This document shows, piece after piece, positions 40,740 to 50,370 of a stretch of 64,000 nucleotides of DNA. Every line of letters starts with the position of its first letter. Within the stretch, counting starts at the first letter, position 1. The notes under the pieces are model-generated. The model was not told where the DNA came from, did not search any database, and saw only the letters and a list, made by a program, of their open reading frames with translations. The stretch comes from Hyphomicrobiales bacterium. GTDB taxonomy: Bacteria; Pseudomonadota; Alphaproteobacteria; Rhizobiales; Beijerinckiaceae. The position numbers and the translations under genes were made by a program. Location: NCBI GenBank assembly GCA_027483505.1, contig JAIXUP010000037.1:39661-103660 (forward strand), in the 5' to 3' direction.

Positions 40740-42473
40740 ATGACACAGACGCTTGCCCTCGTCCTTGCCCAGCTCAACCCGGTGGTCGGAGACCCTGCCG
40801 GCAATGCCGACAAAGCCCGCGTTGCCCGCGCGCAGGCTGCGGCGATGGGCGCCGATGCGCTGATGTTGCCCGAACTGTTCCTCTCGGCCTATCCGCCAGA
40901 GGATCTGGTGCTGAAGCCCGCCTTCCAGGATGCCTGCCGCAAAGCCTGCGATGAGCTCGCCGCCGAAACCGCCGATGGCGGGCCTGCGATCCTGATCGGC
41001 CTGCCCTGGGTCGAAGCGGGCAAGCTCTACAACGCCTATGCACTGCTTGACGCCGGCAGGGTCCAGTCGGTGCGGTTCAAGGTCGATCTGCCGAATTACG
41101 GTGTCTTCGACGAAAAGCGCGTGTTCGCGCCGGGGCCATTGCCGGGTCCCGTGACCTTGCGTGGCATACGCATCGGCCTGCCGATCTGCGAGGATATCTG
41201 GGAAACCGAGGTGGTCGAGTGCCTCGCCGAGACCGGTGCTGAAATCCTGCTGTCCCCGAACGGCTCGCCATACCGGCGCGGCGTCCGTGACGAGCGCATG
41301 GCGGTGGCCGTGCCGCGCGTGGTCGAAAGCGGCCTGCCGCTGGTCTACCTCAACCAGGTCGGCGGGCAGGACGAACTCGTTTTCGACGGCGCATCCTTCG
41401 CGCTGAACGCCGACCGCTCGCTGGCCTGCCAGCTGCCCGCCTTCCGCGAGGCTGTCGTGCTGACCCGCTGGGTGCGCGACGCCGGCGGCTGGCGCTGTGC
41501 CGAAGGCGACCGCGCCATCGTCGAGGAGGGCGAGCAGGCCGACTATGCCGCCTGCACGCTCGGCCTCAAGGACTATGTCGACAAGAACGGCTTCAAGGGC
41601 GTCGTTCTGGGGCTGTCGGGCGGAATCGACTCGGCCATCTGCGCCGCCATGGCCGTCGATGCGCTCGGGCCGGAGCGGGTGCGCTGCCTGATGATGCCCT
41701 ATCGCTATACCTCGCGGGACAGTCTCAACGACGCCTTCGCGTGCGCGAGGGCGCTTGGCGTGACTTATGAAATCGTGCCGATCGAGCCGGTGGTGGCGGG
41801 TTTCCAGTCGGTGCTCGCGCCATTGTTCACCGGCCGCAATGCCGACATCACCGAGGAGAACATGCAGAGCCGGGCGCGCGGCACCATCCTCATGTCGGTG
41901 TCGAACAAGTTCGGCCCGATGGTGATCACCACAGGCAACAAGTCCGAGATGTCGGTCGGCTACTGCACGCTCTATGGCGACATGAATGGCGGCTTCAACC
42001 CGATCAAGGACCTCTACAAGATGGAGGTCTACCGGCTCAGCGCCCTGCGCAACCGCTGGAAGCCGCAAGGCGCGCTCGGGCCGGATGGCGTGGTGATCCC
42101 GGAAAACATCATCACAAAGGCCCCCACGGCGGAATTGCGCGAGAACCAGAAGGATCAGGACTCTTTGCCGCCCTACGAGGTTCTGGACGATATCCTCAAC
42201 TGTCTGGTCGAACAGGAGATGCGGGTGGCAGACATCGTCGCGCGCGGACATGCGCTCGAGGTGATCAAGAAGGTCGAACGCCTGCTCTATCTGGCAGAGT
42301 ACAAGCGCCGGCAGGCTGCGCCGGGAGTCAAGGTCACCCGGCGGTCCTTTGGCCGCGACCGGCGCTATCCGATCGTCAACCGCTTCCGCGATCCGGGAGC
42401 CGAGCCTTATCGTCCTGCCGCAAACGGTCCCGCGCCGCAGGGCGCGGCGCGGCTCGATGTCGTGGACTTCTGA
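40740..42473 (+). CDS. nadE: glutamine-hydrolysing NAD+ synthetase
   Basis: Amidates nicotinate adenine dinucleotide to NAD+. The 577 residues have an N-terminal nitrilase-type glutaminase (triad regions LPELFLSAYPPED, KVDLPNYGVFDE and the nucleophile in GLPICEDIWE) and a C-terminal PP-loop synthetase (VLGLSGGIDSAICA, ITTGNKSEMSVGY). The GGGAG lies almost against the ATG, closer than usual, but the start matches the family N-terminus. It is preceded by a small exported-protein gene on the same strand. Confidence 0.96.
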   Translation: MTQTLALVLAQLNPVVGDPAGNADKARVARAQAAAMGADALMLPELFLSAYPPEDLVLKPAFQDACRKACDELAAETADGGPAILIGLPWVEAGKLYNAYALLDAGRVQSVRFKVDLPNYGVFDEKRVFAPGPLPGPVTLRGIRIGLPICEDIWETEVVECLAETGAEILLSPNGSPYRRGVRDERMAVAVPRVVESGLPLVYLNQVGGQDELVFDGASFALNADRSLACQLPAFREAVVLTRWVRDAGGWRCAEGDRAIVEEGEQADYAACTLGLKDYVDKNGFKGVVLGLSGGIDSAICAAMAVDALGPERVRCLMMPYRYTSRDSLNDAFACARALGVTYEIVPIEPVVAGFQSVLAPLFTGRNADITEENMQSRARGTILMSVSNKFGPMVITTGNKSEMSVGYCTLYGDMNGGFNPIKDLYKMEVYRLSALRNRWKPQGALGPDGVVIPENIITKAPTAELRENQKDQDSLPPYEVLDDILNCLVEQEMRVADIVARGHALEVIKKVERLLYLAEYKRRQAAPGVKVTRRSFGRDRRYPIVNRFRDPGAEPYRPAANGPAPQGAARLDVVDF

Positions 42474-42598
42474 CCGGCCAGGGCTTGACGGTGCCTTCAC
42501 CGTGATCGGCGAAACAGCGTCGGCTTAAGCGCCGCGCAAGGCCTCCGTGCCAGCATGGCGTTGTGGCATGGGCGCCACGGCGTGGGAGTGCGGGGCAC

Positions 42599-43123
42599 GT
42601 GAGCTGGATCTGGGATCGCCGCCAGGACCGGGAACAGCCGTTCAACGTGATGGGCGCCGTGTTCGCGGCTATCATTCTGGGCCTGATGTTCGGCTATGTG
42701 GCGGATTCCGCCTTCCGGGCCAACGGGCTTTACGGTGCGCGCAGCTTCGTCAGCGAGGTCGTCACCGAGAAGGTGATCAGGCGCGGCACACGCTCGTCGC
42801 GCCACTATACGTTGCGGTTCAATCACGCCGGCGTGCGCCATCAGGCGACCGTGCTGCCGGAGCAGTACGAGGCGGTAATGCCGGGGCAGCGCGTGCGATT
42901 CGTGATTGTGCACGGCCGTTTCGGCTCGCCCGATGTCTATCTCGACACGCCCGGCCTCAAGCTTGATCCGCAGTCGCGCGTGGTCGGCTTCGGCCTGATC
43001 ATCGCCGTCCATTTCGTGGTGCTGGTCGGCCTGTTCAAGGTTCTGCTGTACCGGGCCAGCCGGTCCGAGGACGAGCGGGATGCTGATCTTCCAGCACAGG
43101 GCCGGCGGTTCGGGCGCGGCTGA
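42599..43123 (+). CDS. membrane protein of unknown function (174 aa)
   Basis: A GTG at 42599, ten bases after GGGAG, is preferred to the longer frame from 42563. One membrane helix lies at each end ([18 protein letters not shown] and [24 protein letters not shown]). The ~90 residues between are beta-rich and lie on one side of the membrane ([41 protein letters not shown]). This is the general plan of DUF3592-like proteins, without clear family evidence. The end lies ~50 bp before gltX. Confidence 0.65.
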   Translation: MSWIWDRRQDREQPFNVMGAVFAAIILGLMFGYVADSAFRANGLYGARSFVSEVVTEKVIRRGTRSSRHYTLRFNHAGVRHQATVLPEQYEAVMPGQRVRFVIVHGRFGSPDVYLDTPGLKLDPQSRVVGFGLIIAVHFVVLVGLFKVLLYRASRSEDERDADLPAQGRRFGRG

Positions 43124-43170
43124 ACCTGGCTGCGGTTGCGCCATGCCGCCGCCTTCGCCATAACGCGGGA

Positions 43171-44520
43171 ATGACATCTGTTCATTCCCCGACCGTCCGC
43201 TTCGCGCCGTCGCCCACCGGCCGGCTTCACATCGGCAATGCCCGGCCCGCGCTGTTCAACTGGCTGTTCGCCCTCAAGCACCACGGCCGCTTCATCCTGC
43301 GCTATGACGACACGGACAAGGAGCGCTCGACGGCGGCGTTTGCCGAGGCCATTGCGGCGGACCTCGGTTGGCTCGGCATCCATCCCCATGCCGAGTATGC
43401 CCAGTCGGCCCGCACAGCGCTGTATGACGCCGCCGCTGACACGCTGCGCCGGATGGGTCGGCTTTATCCGTGTTACGAGAGCCCGGACGAACTCGACCGC
43501 CGCCGGAAGCGCCAGCTCGCCCGCGGATTGCCGCCGATCTACGACCGCGCGGCGCTGAAGCTGACGGCGGAGGAGCGGGCCGGCTTCGAGGCGGAAGGGC
43601 GCAGGCCGCATTGGCGCTTCCTGCTGGAATCCCGGCAGGTCGTCTGGTCCGATCTGGTGCGGGGCGAGGCGCATGTCGATTGCGGTTCGCTCTCCGACCC
43701 CGTGCTGATCCGGGGTGACGGCGCCTATCTCTACACGCTGCCGTCGGTCGTCGACGACATCGACATGGGCATCACCCACGTCATCCGCGGCGAGGATCAT
43801 GTCACCAACACGGCGGTCCAGATCCAGATCATCGAAGCGCTCGGCGGAACGCTTCCCGTGTTCGCGCACCACAACCTGCTCACCACTGCGAGCGGGGAGG
43901 GGCTGTCGAAGCGGCTCGGACATTTGTCATTGGCCTCCTTGCGCGATGCAGGGGTCGAGCCGCTGGCCGTGGCGGCGTTGGCCGTTCTGGTCGGCTCCGC
44001 CGACGCGGTCCGTCCCGTCGAAAGCCTTCAGGAGTTGGCCCAGCTTGTGGATCTGGCGCATGTCTCGCGCGCGCCTGCGAAGTTCGATGAGGCGGAGTTG
44101 TCGCATCTGAGCGCCCGCACACTGCATCAAATGAGCTATCAGGCGGCGGCCCCGCGCCTCGCGCAACTCGGTGTGGATGGCGGCGAGGCGTTCTGGCTTG
44201 CGGTTCGCGGCAACCTCTCCAGCTTCGGCGAGGCAAAGGACTGGTGGACCGTCGTCAACGGACCCACCGCGCCCGTCATCGCGGATCAGGCGTTTGCCTC
44301 CGCAGCCATCGCAGCCTTGCCGGACGGGCCGCTCGACGCCGCCAGCTGGAAGACGTGGACGGAGGCCATCAAGGCCAGCACCGGCGCAAAGGGAAAGGCG
44401 CTGTTCATGCCGCTGAGACTTGCGCTCACCGGTCGCGAACATGGGCCTGAGCTTGCGCCGCTGCTGCCGATGATCGGGCGCGACAGGGTTCTGGCGCGGC
44501 TGGCCGGCAATGTGGCCTGA
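43171..44520 (+). CDS. gltX: glutamate--tRNA ligase, short type
   Basis: A class I synthetase that charges tRNA-Glu (and perhaps tRNA-Gln for amidation). The 449 residues have the HIGH-like motif [20 protein letters not shown], the tRNA-binding [20 protein letters not shown], and a KMSKS-like loop [10 protein letters not shown]. Alphaproteobacteria commonly carry two GluRS paralogs; this form with GLSKR resembles the shorter second one. It is convergent with the DUF2865 gene, ending 3 bp from it. Confidence 0.93.
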   Translation: MTSVHSPTVRFAPSPTGRLHIGNARPALFNWLFALKHHGRFILRYDDTDKERSTAAFAEAIAADLGWLGIHPHAEYAQSARTALYDAAADTLRRMGRLYPCYESPDELDRRRKRQLARGLPPIYDRAALKLTAEERAGFEAEGRRPHWRFLLESRQVVWSDLVRGEAHVDCGSLSDPVLIRGDGAYLYTLPSVVDDIDMGITHVIRGEDHVTNTAVQIQIIEALGGTLPVFAHHNLLTTASGEGLSKRLGHLSLASLRDAGVEPLAVAALAVLVGSADAVRPVESLQELAQLVDLAHVSRAPAKFDEAELSHLSARTLHQMSYQAAAPRLAQLGVDGGEAFWLAVRGNLSSFGEAKDWWTVVNGPTAPVIADQAFASAAIAALPDGPLDAASWKTWTEAIKASTGAKGKALFMPLRLALTGREHGPELAPLLPMIGRDRVLARLAGNVA

Positions 44521-44523
44521 ACC

Positions 44524-45741
44524 CTACTGGATGGCCGGCGCAAGGTTTGGCGCGACGATGCGCACCATGCGCTTTTCGCCCGACGGGCTGACCAGTTCGC
44601 GCCGTTCGCCCTGATTGGTTGCCACCGTACCTGTGCCGAGATTGCTCGGGCCGATGCCGGCGGACGCGGTGCCTGCGGTCGGCGCATTCCGGCCGGCCTC
44701 ATCAATGGCGCGGCGCGCCGCCTCTTCTGCGGCGACATCGGATGCCGGGGCCTGCGGGGCAATCGCCTGCTGGCGGCGCAGGCGCTCTTCCTCGCGGCGC
44801 GTGCGCTGGGTGGCCTGGGCCGGTGTTTCGGTGCGCGGGCGCGACATCTCGGCTGCACGCTGCTCTGACACCAGCACGTCCCCACGACGGCGGTCGAGCA
44901 TCGATTCGGCGTCCCGGAGCGCCTGCGCCCAGCTCTGGCCGGGCTTGCGGCAGGAGCACGCTGCGTCGAACTGCTTGAGGTAGCGGCCCGCATTGGCGAG
45001 GCCGGCATAGGTGCCGCCGCCCCTGCGCGAGGCGTTCTGGATATCGCCATCGCCCGACATGTAGAACACTTCGGTCTCCGCGGCGGGACAGAGCGCGCGG
45101 CACATCTCATCCTGGCCATCGGAGCCGCCGGGGCTGTTGGCGAGCGGGAAGAAGAAGCCGTCGCAGGTCCGCACGCAGACCGGGCGGCCCGAGCCCCATG
45201 AATTCTCGCGTTTGTCTCCGTCCGGCGGATCGAGGATCGGCCCGTCCAGTTCCGGCATGCCGCCGCGCGGCTGGGCGCGTTCGGGGACCCCGAACAATGC
45301 TTCGAACAGCGTGCGCGGCTGCTGTGGCGGCGGGGCGACCGGCTCGGTGCGGTAGACGCCCGGACGGCAATTGTCGTTGATCGCCGCCGCCAGCGCGCGC
45401 CGCCGGTTGTCGTTGCCACCCCCGGCCTGCTGCTGAAGCGCGGAATACTGGGCGCGAAGCTGCCCGATCTCGCTGCGCAGCGCAGCGCATTGCGGCGGCG
45501 GCGGCTGTAAGATCCAGCGACCGTCGCATTGCATCGAGGAGAAGGCCGCCTGCGCCCGTCCGAGCGCGGCGCCCACGCGCGCCGCATCTCCCGCCGCCCG
45601 CGGCGAGCCACCGCCGCCACGCTCCAGACGCGACAGCTCGCCGCGCCAAGCGTCGCATTGCGGCGTCTGGGCCACGGCGGTTGCCGGCCCGGCCGCGAGC
45701 GCCACCGCTAAGGCAAACTGACGAAGACGGATGACCATCAA
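44524..45741 (-). CDS. exported DUF2865 protein
   Basis: A 405-residue protein with a signal peptide (LALAVALAAGPATAVAQ-like; ATG at 45738 or 45741). An N-terminal coiled-coil-like region (CDAWRGELSRLERGG, LRSEIGQLRAQYSALQQQ) is followed by the conserved DUF2865 core with paired cysteines and aromatics (PVCVRTCDGFFFPLANSPGG, MCRALCPAAETEVFYM, AGRYLKQFDAACSCRKPGQSWAQAL). The C-terminal third is low-complexity Ala/Arg/Glu. The function is unknown; it is probably a periplasmic envelope protein specific to Hyphomicrobiales. Confidence 0.88.
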   Translation of the reverse strand: MMVIRLRQFALAVALAAGPATAVAQTPQCDAWRGELSRLERGGGGSPRAAGDAARVGAALGRAQAAFSSMQCDGRWILQPPPPQCAALRSEIGQLRAQYSALQQQAGGGNDNRRRALAAAINDNCRPGVYRTEPVAPPPQQPRTLFEALFGVPERAQPRGGMPELDGPILDPPDGDKRENSWGSGRPVCVRTCDGFFFPLANSPGGSDGQDEMCRALCPAAETEVFYMSGDGDIQNASRRGGGTYAGLANAGRYLKQFDAACSCRKPGQSWAQALRDAESMLDRRRGDVLVSEQRAAEMSRPRTETPAQATQRTRREEERLRRQQAIAPQAPASDVAAEEAARRAIDEAGRNAPTAGTASAGIGPSNLGTGTVATNQGERRELVSPSGEKRMVRIVAPNLAPAIQ

Positions 45742-45856
45742 AAACCGCCCTGTATCGATTCAGCCGCGCATCAAACCGATTGGGAGGTTTGCGACCCGTT
45801 GGATAACAGATGGTAAACAAAGCGGAAGTATGTTTGCGCCGCGTTGCACAAAAAAG

Positions 45857-46354
45857 TCAGTCGTCCGCAGCCGTGAAGCCGGCTGACAGCACGCGCACGC
45901 GCTCTGTCAGGGTCGACAGCACGCGTTCGAACACCTGCATCTCAGCCGCCGGAACGTCATCCATCAGCCGCCGTTCGAATTCGAGGGCCATCGGCGCGAC
46001 CTGGTCATAGATTCGGCGCCCTGGAGCGCTGAGCGTCAGGAAGGCCTCGCGCCGGTCGTCACGGTTGGGCGTGCGTTCAAGCAGGCCACGCTCGACCAGT
46101 TCGGTCACCGCGCGTGAAACCTTGGTCTTGTGCATGTGGGACAGCTCGCCCACGTCGCGCGCCGTCAGGCGGTCGAACTGGCCGAGCATGGCGATCACCC
46201 GCCATTCCGGAATGCCGATGCCGAAATGTCGGCTGTAGATGCGGGCCAGCGCGCGGCTCGCCAGCGTGGCCGCCACCACCAGCCGATACGGCAAGAAGCG
46301 CTCGAGCTTGAGCTTGTCGTCTGGAGCGGCCGGCCCGTTCGCGGGATTGTCCAT
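45857..46354 (-). CDS. MarR-family transcriptional regulator
   Basis: The start MDNPANG at 46354 gives 165 residues. The winged-helix domain is clear: IPEWRVIAMLGQFDRLTARDVGELSHMHKTKVSRAVTELVERGLLERTPNRDDRREAFLTLSAPG. A dimerisation helix lies on either side. It is 26 nt downstream of the TRAP binding protein gene on the same strand and may sense an aromatic or organic acid handled by that protein. The longer frame to 46444 would overlap that gene. Confidence 0.92.
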   Translation of the reverse strand: MDNPANGPAAPDDKLKLERFLPYRLVVAATLASRALARIYSRHFGIGIPEWRVIAMLGQFDRLTARDVGELSHMHKTKVSRAVTELVERGLLERTPNRDDRREAFLTLSAPGRRIYDQVAPMALEFERRLMDDVPAAEMQVFERVLSTLTERVRVLSAGFTAADD

Positions 46355-46380
46355 CGGTCTGACCGGAACGCCCGCCCTGA

Positions 46381-47472
46381 TCAGGCCCGGCCGCGGGTGC
46401 GCGCCATGAAGGCGTCGTAGGACAACTCGCCGACCTGCCACCACAGCAGGGTCTCGCCCCGGAACGCCACCATCGAATCATAGGCCCGCTTGAAGCTCTC
46501 GTTGCGGGATGACAACTCCGCGAAATACTCGTTCGAGGCTTTCAGCGATGCTTCCATGATCGATTGCGGGAAGGGGCGGAGCTCGGTGCCGGCGGCGACG
46601 AGCCGCCGAAGCGCCGGCGGGTTCACCGCGTCATATTTGGCGAGCATCCAGTTGTTGGCCGCCTCGCAGGCCTGGAACAGGATTGCCTGATAGTGCTTCG
46701 GCAGCTTGTTCCACTCGGCCTGGTTGACGACCAGATGCAGCATCGCGCCGCCCTCCCACCAGCCGGGATAATAGTAGTACTTGGCCACACGGTTGAAGCC
46801 GAGCTTTTCGTCGTCGTAAGGGCCGACGAATTCGGCGGCGTCGATCGTCCCGCGCTCGAGCGCCGGGTAGACATCGCCCGCCGCAATCTGCTGCGGCACC
46901 ACGCCGAGGCGCGCCAGCACCTGACCGCCCATGCCGCCGATGCGGAACTTCAGCCCCCTGAGATCATCCGGCGTCTGGAGTTCCTTGCGGAAGAAGCCGC
47001 CCATCTGGCAGCCGGAGTTGCCGGCCGGGATCGAGTAGGTGTTGAACTTGGCCAGCGCCTCATTGACCAGCTTCTCGCCGCCGCCGAAATACCACCAGGA
47101 ATGCTGCTGGCGTGCGTTCAGGCCGAAGGGCACGCCGGTGCCGAGGCCCAGCACCGGGTCCTTGCCGACGTAGAAATAGGTCGGCGTGTGCGCGCATTCG
47201 ACCGTGCCGGTGGAGACGGCATCGAGCGCTTGCAGGCCCGGCACGATTTCGCCGGCCGGGAAGGTCTGGATCTGGAAGCGGCCGTCGGTCGCATCGGCCA
47301 TGTACTTCGCCAGCGTCTGGGCGGTGCCGAAGATGGTGTCGAGCGACCGGGGGAAGCTGGAGGTCAGGCGCCATTTCACCTCTGGCATCGACTGGGCGAT
47401 GGCCGGCGCGGCGATGGCGGACGTGGCTGCGACGGCGAGGCTGCCGGTCTTGAGAAAGTCACGACGTTTCAT
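46381..47472 (-). CDS. TRAP-type transporter substrate-binding protein (DctP family)
   Basis: The ATG at 47472 after GGGGAG gives 363 residues with a twin-arginine signal MKRRDFLKTGS. The mature DctP fold shows SSFPRSLDTIFGTAQTLAKY, ALDAVSTGTVECAHTPTYFY, LKFRIGGMGGQVLARLGVVPQ and GDVYPALERGTIDAAEFVGPYDD, with the conserved Arg that contacts the carboxylate ligand. It resembles the subfamily binding 2-oxo acids or mandelate-type ligands. No DctQ/DctM membrane genes are near, so it is an orphan here. The long upstream frame is not coding. Confidence 0.93.
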   Translation of the reverse strand: MKRRDFLKTGSLAVAATSAIAAPAIAQSMPEVKWRLTSSFPRSLDTIFGTAQTLAKYMADATDGRFQIQTFPAGEIVPGLQALDAVSTGTVECAHTPTYFYVGKDPVLGLGTGVPFGLNARQQHSWWYFGGGEKLVNEALAKFNTYSIPAGNSGCQMGGFFRKELQTPDDLRGLKFRIGGMGGQVLARLGVVPQQIAAGDVYPALERGTIDAAEFVGPYDDEKLGFNRVAKYYYYPGWWEGGAMLHLVVNQAEWNKLPKHYQAILFQACEAANNWMLAKYDAVNPPALRRLVAAGTELRPFPQSIMEASLKASNEYFAELSSRNESFKRAYDSMVAFRGETLLWWQVGELSYDAFMARTRGRA

Positions 47473-47680
47473 GAAGCTGCTCCCCTGATTTGCATGGTTT
47501 TCGGCGCTTGCGCGCTCTGAAAGCAGCGTGGAGCGGCTGCCCCGGCGCGTCAAGGCATCTTCGGCGATGTTTGGTGTCCGTATCGTGCGATTGCGCGTTT
47601 CCGGCGCTTTCCGTGTGGGCCGCCCTCTACAAAAGCGGCCTCGAGGCCACCATGTGAGGGAGGCCAAGAAGGAAGTCCCC

Positions 47681-48208
47681 ATGTCAGTTCGTGCCTTGAT
47701 GACCGTATTTCTCTGCGCTGCGTTCACCGGAAGCCTTGGCCTGGCGGGGCAGGCGCAGGCCAATGATGACCCCGACCTGATCTTCAAGAAGTCGACTGTG
47801 TGGAAGATGCTGACGCCCGACGACAAGCTGGCCGTCTATGGCATGGATGATCCGGCCGTCGAGGGTGTCGCCTGCCACTACACCGCACCCGAAAAGGGCG
47901 GCATCGCCGGGATGTTCGGCGTGGCCGAAGAGGTCTCCGACATCTCGCTGGCTTGCCGCCAGGTCGGCCCGATCAAGTTCAAGCAGAAGTTCGAGCAAGG
48001 CGAGGTGATGTTCCGCGAGCGCCGTTCGCTGATCTGGAAGCGCATGCAGATCGTGCGCGGCTGCGACGCCAAGCGCAATGTGCTGGTCTATCTGGTGTAC
48101 TCGGACAAGCTGATCGACGGCTCGCCGAAGAATTCGACCTCGACTGTGCCGATCATGCCATGGGGGCCGGAGCCGGCGCCGAAATGTGCGGAATGGCTGA
48201 AGAGCTGA
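47681..48208 (+). CDS. creA: CreA family exported protein
   Basis: The start MSVRALM at 47681 gives 175 residues with a signal peptide ending QAQAND. The CreA signature is unmistakable: a central DDPAVEGVACHYTAPEKGGIAG, SDISLACRQVGPI, GEVMFRERRSLIWKRMQIVRGCD and KRNVLVYLVYSDKLIDGSPKN. CreA is a widespread periplasmic protein of unknown function. The gene converges with a small exported-protein gene, 3 bp apart. Confidence 0.93.
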   Translation: MSVRALMTVFLCAAFTGSLGLAGQAQANDDPDLIFKKSTVWKMLTPDDKLAVYGMDDPAVEGVACHYTAPEKGGIAGMFGVAEEVSDISLACRQVGPIKFKQKFEQGEVMFRERRSLIWKRMQIVRGCDAKRNVLVYLVYSDKLIDGSPKNSTSTVPIMPWGPEPAPKCAEWLKS

Positions 48209-48211
48209 GCG

Positions 48212-48538
48212 TCAGTCGCCGCAGGTGATCATCAGCGGCGGGTCGCTTGAGGCGGTGCGGCCGCGGCCGCTCACCGAGCCGGTGATCTCGGTGGGCGAGA
48301 CAGCGCCATAGGACGCGGCCTTGGCGAAGCCCTTGGCTTCGCACCAGGCGTTGGCGACGATCTTGCCGCACTCCCGATCGCCGGTCAGGCAATCGGCGAT
48401 GCCGTAGCCGTCTTCGGGCGGCAGCAGGAACACGTTTTCAGCGCCCTTTATGCGGGTCTGCGCCGAGGGCACGACCGAGAACGAGGCGGCCCCGGCGGCG
48501 ATCAGCGCAAGGGCGAGTGAGAGAATGACGCTGCGCAT
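48212..48538 (-). CDS. small exported hypothetical protein (108 aa)
   Basis: The signal peptide is VILSLALALIAAGAASFSV-like. The mature ~80 residues have four cysteines (IADCLTGDRECGK, NAWCEAKGFAKA, MITCGD), consistent with two disulfides. The segment GKIVANAWCEAKGF recurs in alphaproteobacterial secreted proteins of unknown role, as I recall. It is divergent from cysS. Confidence 0.75.
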   Translation of the reverse strand: MRSVILSLALALIAAGAASFSVVPSAQTRIKGAENVFLLPPEDGYGIADCLTGDRECGKIVANAWCEAKGFAKAASYGAVSPTEITGSVSGRGRTASSDPPLMITCGD

Positions 48539-48855
48539 GACGAACCTGACTGTGTGAGCACAGACTCACGCGGGATCAGGGTGGGCTTTGAGCGTTAACA
48601 AACGGTGAAAACGAGGCGGCGCTGCGGCCAGAATCGGCCCTCTTGACCGGAGGCCTGCGCACAGGCAAAAGACAGCGATGAACAAGACGGCACGCATCGC
48701 GTTCGCGATCAGCATTATTTGTCGCTAGCCCGACCGCTGGCTGGAACCGTCTCGTCTTCTGCAATCTTTCAAGATGACAAGCGACCCGGCCAGATGGTCG
48801 GGCGGAACACGTCTGAAACCTGTGTTCACCTGATTGCACCCTGACGGACCCTTCC
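48539..48855. promoter_or_regulatory. divergent intergenic region upstream of cysS
   Basis: 317 bp between a small exported-protein gene and cysS. I see no gene, tRNA or riboswitch-like structure in it. It should hold the promoters of both. Confidence 0.4.
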
Positions 48856-50370
48856 ATGTCGACGATGCCGAAGCTGAAGCTCTACAACACCCTGACGCGG
48901 ACGAAGGAAGACTTCGTGCCGCTCGATCCGGCCAATGTGCGCATGTATGTCTGCGGCCCGACCGTCTACGACTATGCCCATATCGGCAATGCCCGCCCGA
49001 TGATCGTGTTCGACGTGCTGTTCCGCCTGCTCCGGCACATCTACGGCGAGAACCACGTCACCTATGCGCGCAACATCACGGACGTGGACGACAAGATCAA
49101 TGCCCGCGCCTTCGAGCGCTGGAGCCGCAAGCGCCCGCTGCTGGACGAGATGCGCGAGTTGACCGAAGGCACCGTGGCGCAATTCAACAAGGACCTGAAG
49201 GCGCTGAATGTCCTCGATCCGACGCACACGCCGCGTGCCACCGACTTCGTGGCCAATGGCGCTGAGCCGATGGACATGGTGCGCATCATCGAGAAACTGG
49301 TCGCACGCGGCGTGGCTTATGCGGCGGAAGGGCATGTGCTGTTCTCGCCTACCGAAATGGACAGGCTGCCGGGCGCGCCGAAATACGGCGCGCTGTCGAA
49401 GCGCAACCTTGACGACATGCTCGCTGGTGCCCGTGTCGATGTTGCGCCCTACAAACGCGATCCGATGGATTTCGTGTTGTGGAAGCCGTCCAACCCCGAG
49501 ACCGAACCCGGCTGGGACAGCCCCTGGGGCTTTGGACGCCCCGGCTGGCACATCGAGTGCTCGGCCATGGCCGGGGCGCTGCTGGGCGAACAGTTCGACA
49601 TCCACGGCGGCGGCATCGACCTTGTCTTCCCCCACCATGAAAACGAGATCGCCCAAAGCTGCTGCGCCTTCGGCATCGAGAAGATGGCGAGCGTCTGGAT
49701 GCACAACGGCTTCCTGCAGGTCGAAGGCCGGAAGATGAGCAAGTCGGACGGCAATTTCGTCACGATTGACGAGTTGCTCACTGGATTGGTTCCGAGCAGG
49801 CCTACTTGGCACGGCAGGGCTCAGTACGGGGGGTGGCGGGGCTCAATTCTCCGACTCGCCATGCTTAAAGGTGACTACAAGCAGCCGATTGATTGGACGC
49901 TTGACCGGCTTCATGAAGCCGAACGGGAGCTAGCAAAATTGCATTCAGCGTTAGGCTCTGTCGAAATTGGACCGGTCGCACCCGAGATAATCGCTGCATT
50001 GTCCGACGATCTGAATACGCACATGGCAATCACGCTACTCCACGATCTATATAAAGACACGAAAGGAAAGAGCAGTATTCGAGGTTACAGAGAGTCACGT
50101 ATGATGTTGCGAGGTTCACTAGAATTTCTTGGGTTGTTTGACAGTTGGTTTGTCGAGCAAGAACGTAGACAGGAAAATCTGCAAGTCGAATATGAAGATC
50201 GGCAAGAACAGATCGGCTCCCTCATCAACCTCCGCCTCGAAGCCCGCCGCGCCAAGAACTTCACCGAATCCGACCGCATCCGCGACGAACTTGCCGCCAT
50301 GGGCATTGCGCTGAAAGACGGCAAGGACGCGGACGGCAACCCCACGACGACGTGGGAGGTGAAGCGGTGA
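48856..50370 (+). CDS. cysS: cysteine--tRNA ligase, C-terminal part in atypical DNA
   Basis: Charges tRNA-Cys. The 504 residues are longer than the E. coli enzyme (461). HIGH-like HIGN at 42-45, zinc ligands Cys33, Cys235 (WHIECSAM) and His260/Glu264 (FPHHENE), and KMSKS at 293-297 are intact. From about residue 305 to 453 (49770-50215) the DNA is much poorer in GC (50 of 120 bases in 50041-50160) and the DALR-type anticodon domain sequence is unusual. The native-looking tail [19 protein letters not shown] follows. The last 46 nt are repeated 578 bp downstream at the end of the DUF559 gene. Confidence 0.95.
   Translation: MSTMPKLKLYNTLTRTKEDFVPLDPANVRMYVCGPTVYDYAHIGNARPMIVFDVLFRLLRHIYGENHVTYARNITDVDDKINARAFERWSRKRPLLDEMRELTEGTVAQFNKDLKALNVLDPTHTPRATDFVANGAEPMDMVRIIEKLVARGVAYAAEGHVLFSPTEMDRLPGAPKYGALSKRNLDDMLAGARVDVAPYKRDPMDFVLWKPSNPETEPGWDSPWGFGRPGWHIECSAMAGALLGEQFDIHGGGIDLVFPHHENEIAQSCCAFGIEKMASVWMHNGFLQVEGRKMSKSDGNFVTIDELLTGLVPSRPTWHGRAQYGGWRGSILRLAMLKGDYKQPIDWTLDRLHEAERELAKLHSALGSVEIGPVAPEIIAALSDDLNTHMAITLLHDLYKDTKGKSSIRGYRESRMMLRGSLEFLGLFDSWFVEQERRQENLQVEYEDRQEQIGSLINLRLEARRAKNFTESDRIRDELAAMGIALKDGKDADGNPTTTWEVKR
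50325..50370 (+). repeat. copy 1 of the 46-nt cysS 3'-end repeat
   Basis: Matches 50903-50948 at 41 of 46 positions. The first 21 nt are identical; all five differences fall at third codon positions (three ACG/ACC, GTG/GTC, CGG/CGA). Both copies encode the peptide [14 protein letters not shown] followed by TGA. Confidence 0.95.

Noticed and set aside
40194..42500. A 768-codon minus-strand frame opposite nadE
   Set aside because: It covers nadE and a small exported-protein gene antisense and has shadow-type composition.
48539..48855. A leader attenuator or T-box-like element before cysS
   Set aside because: No T-box sequence, Cys-codon leader peptide or strong terminator hairpin was found.
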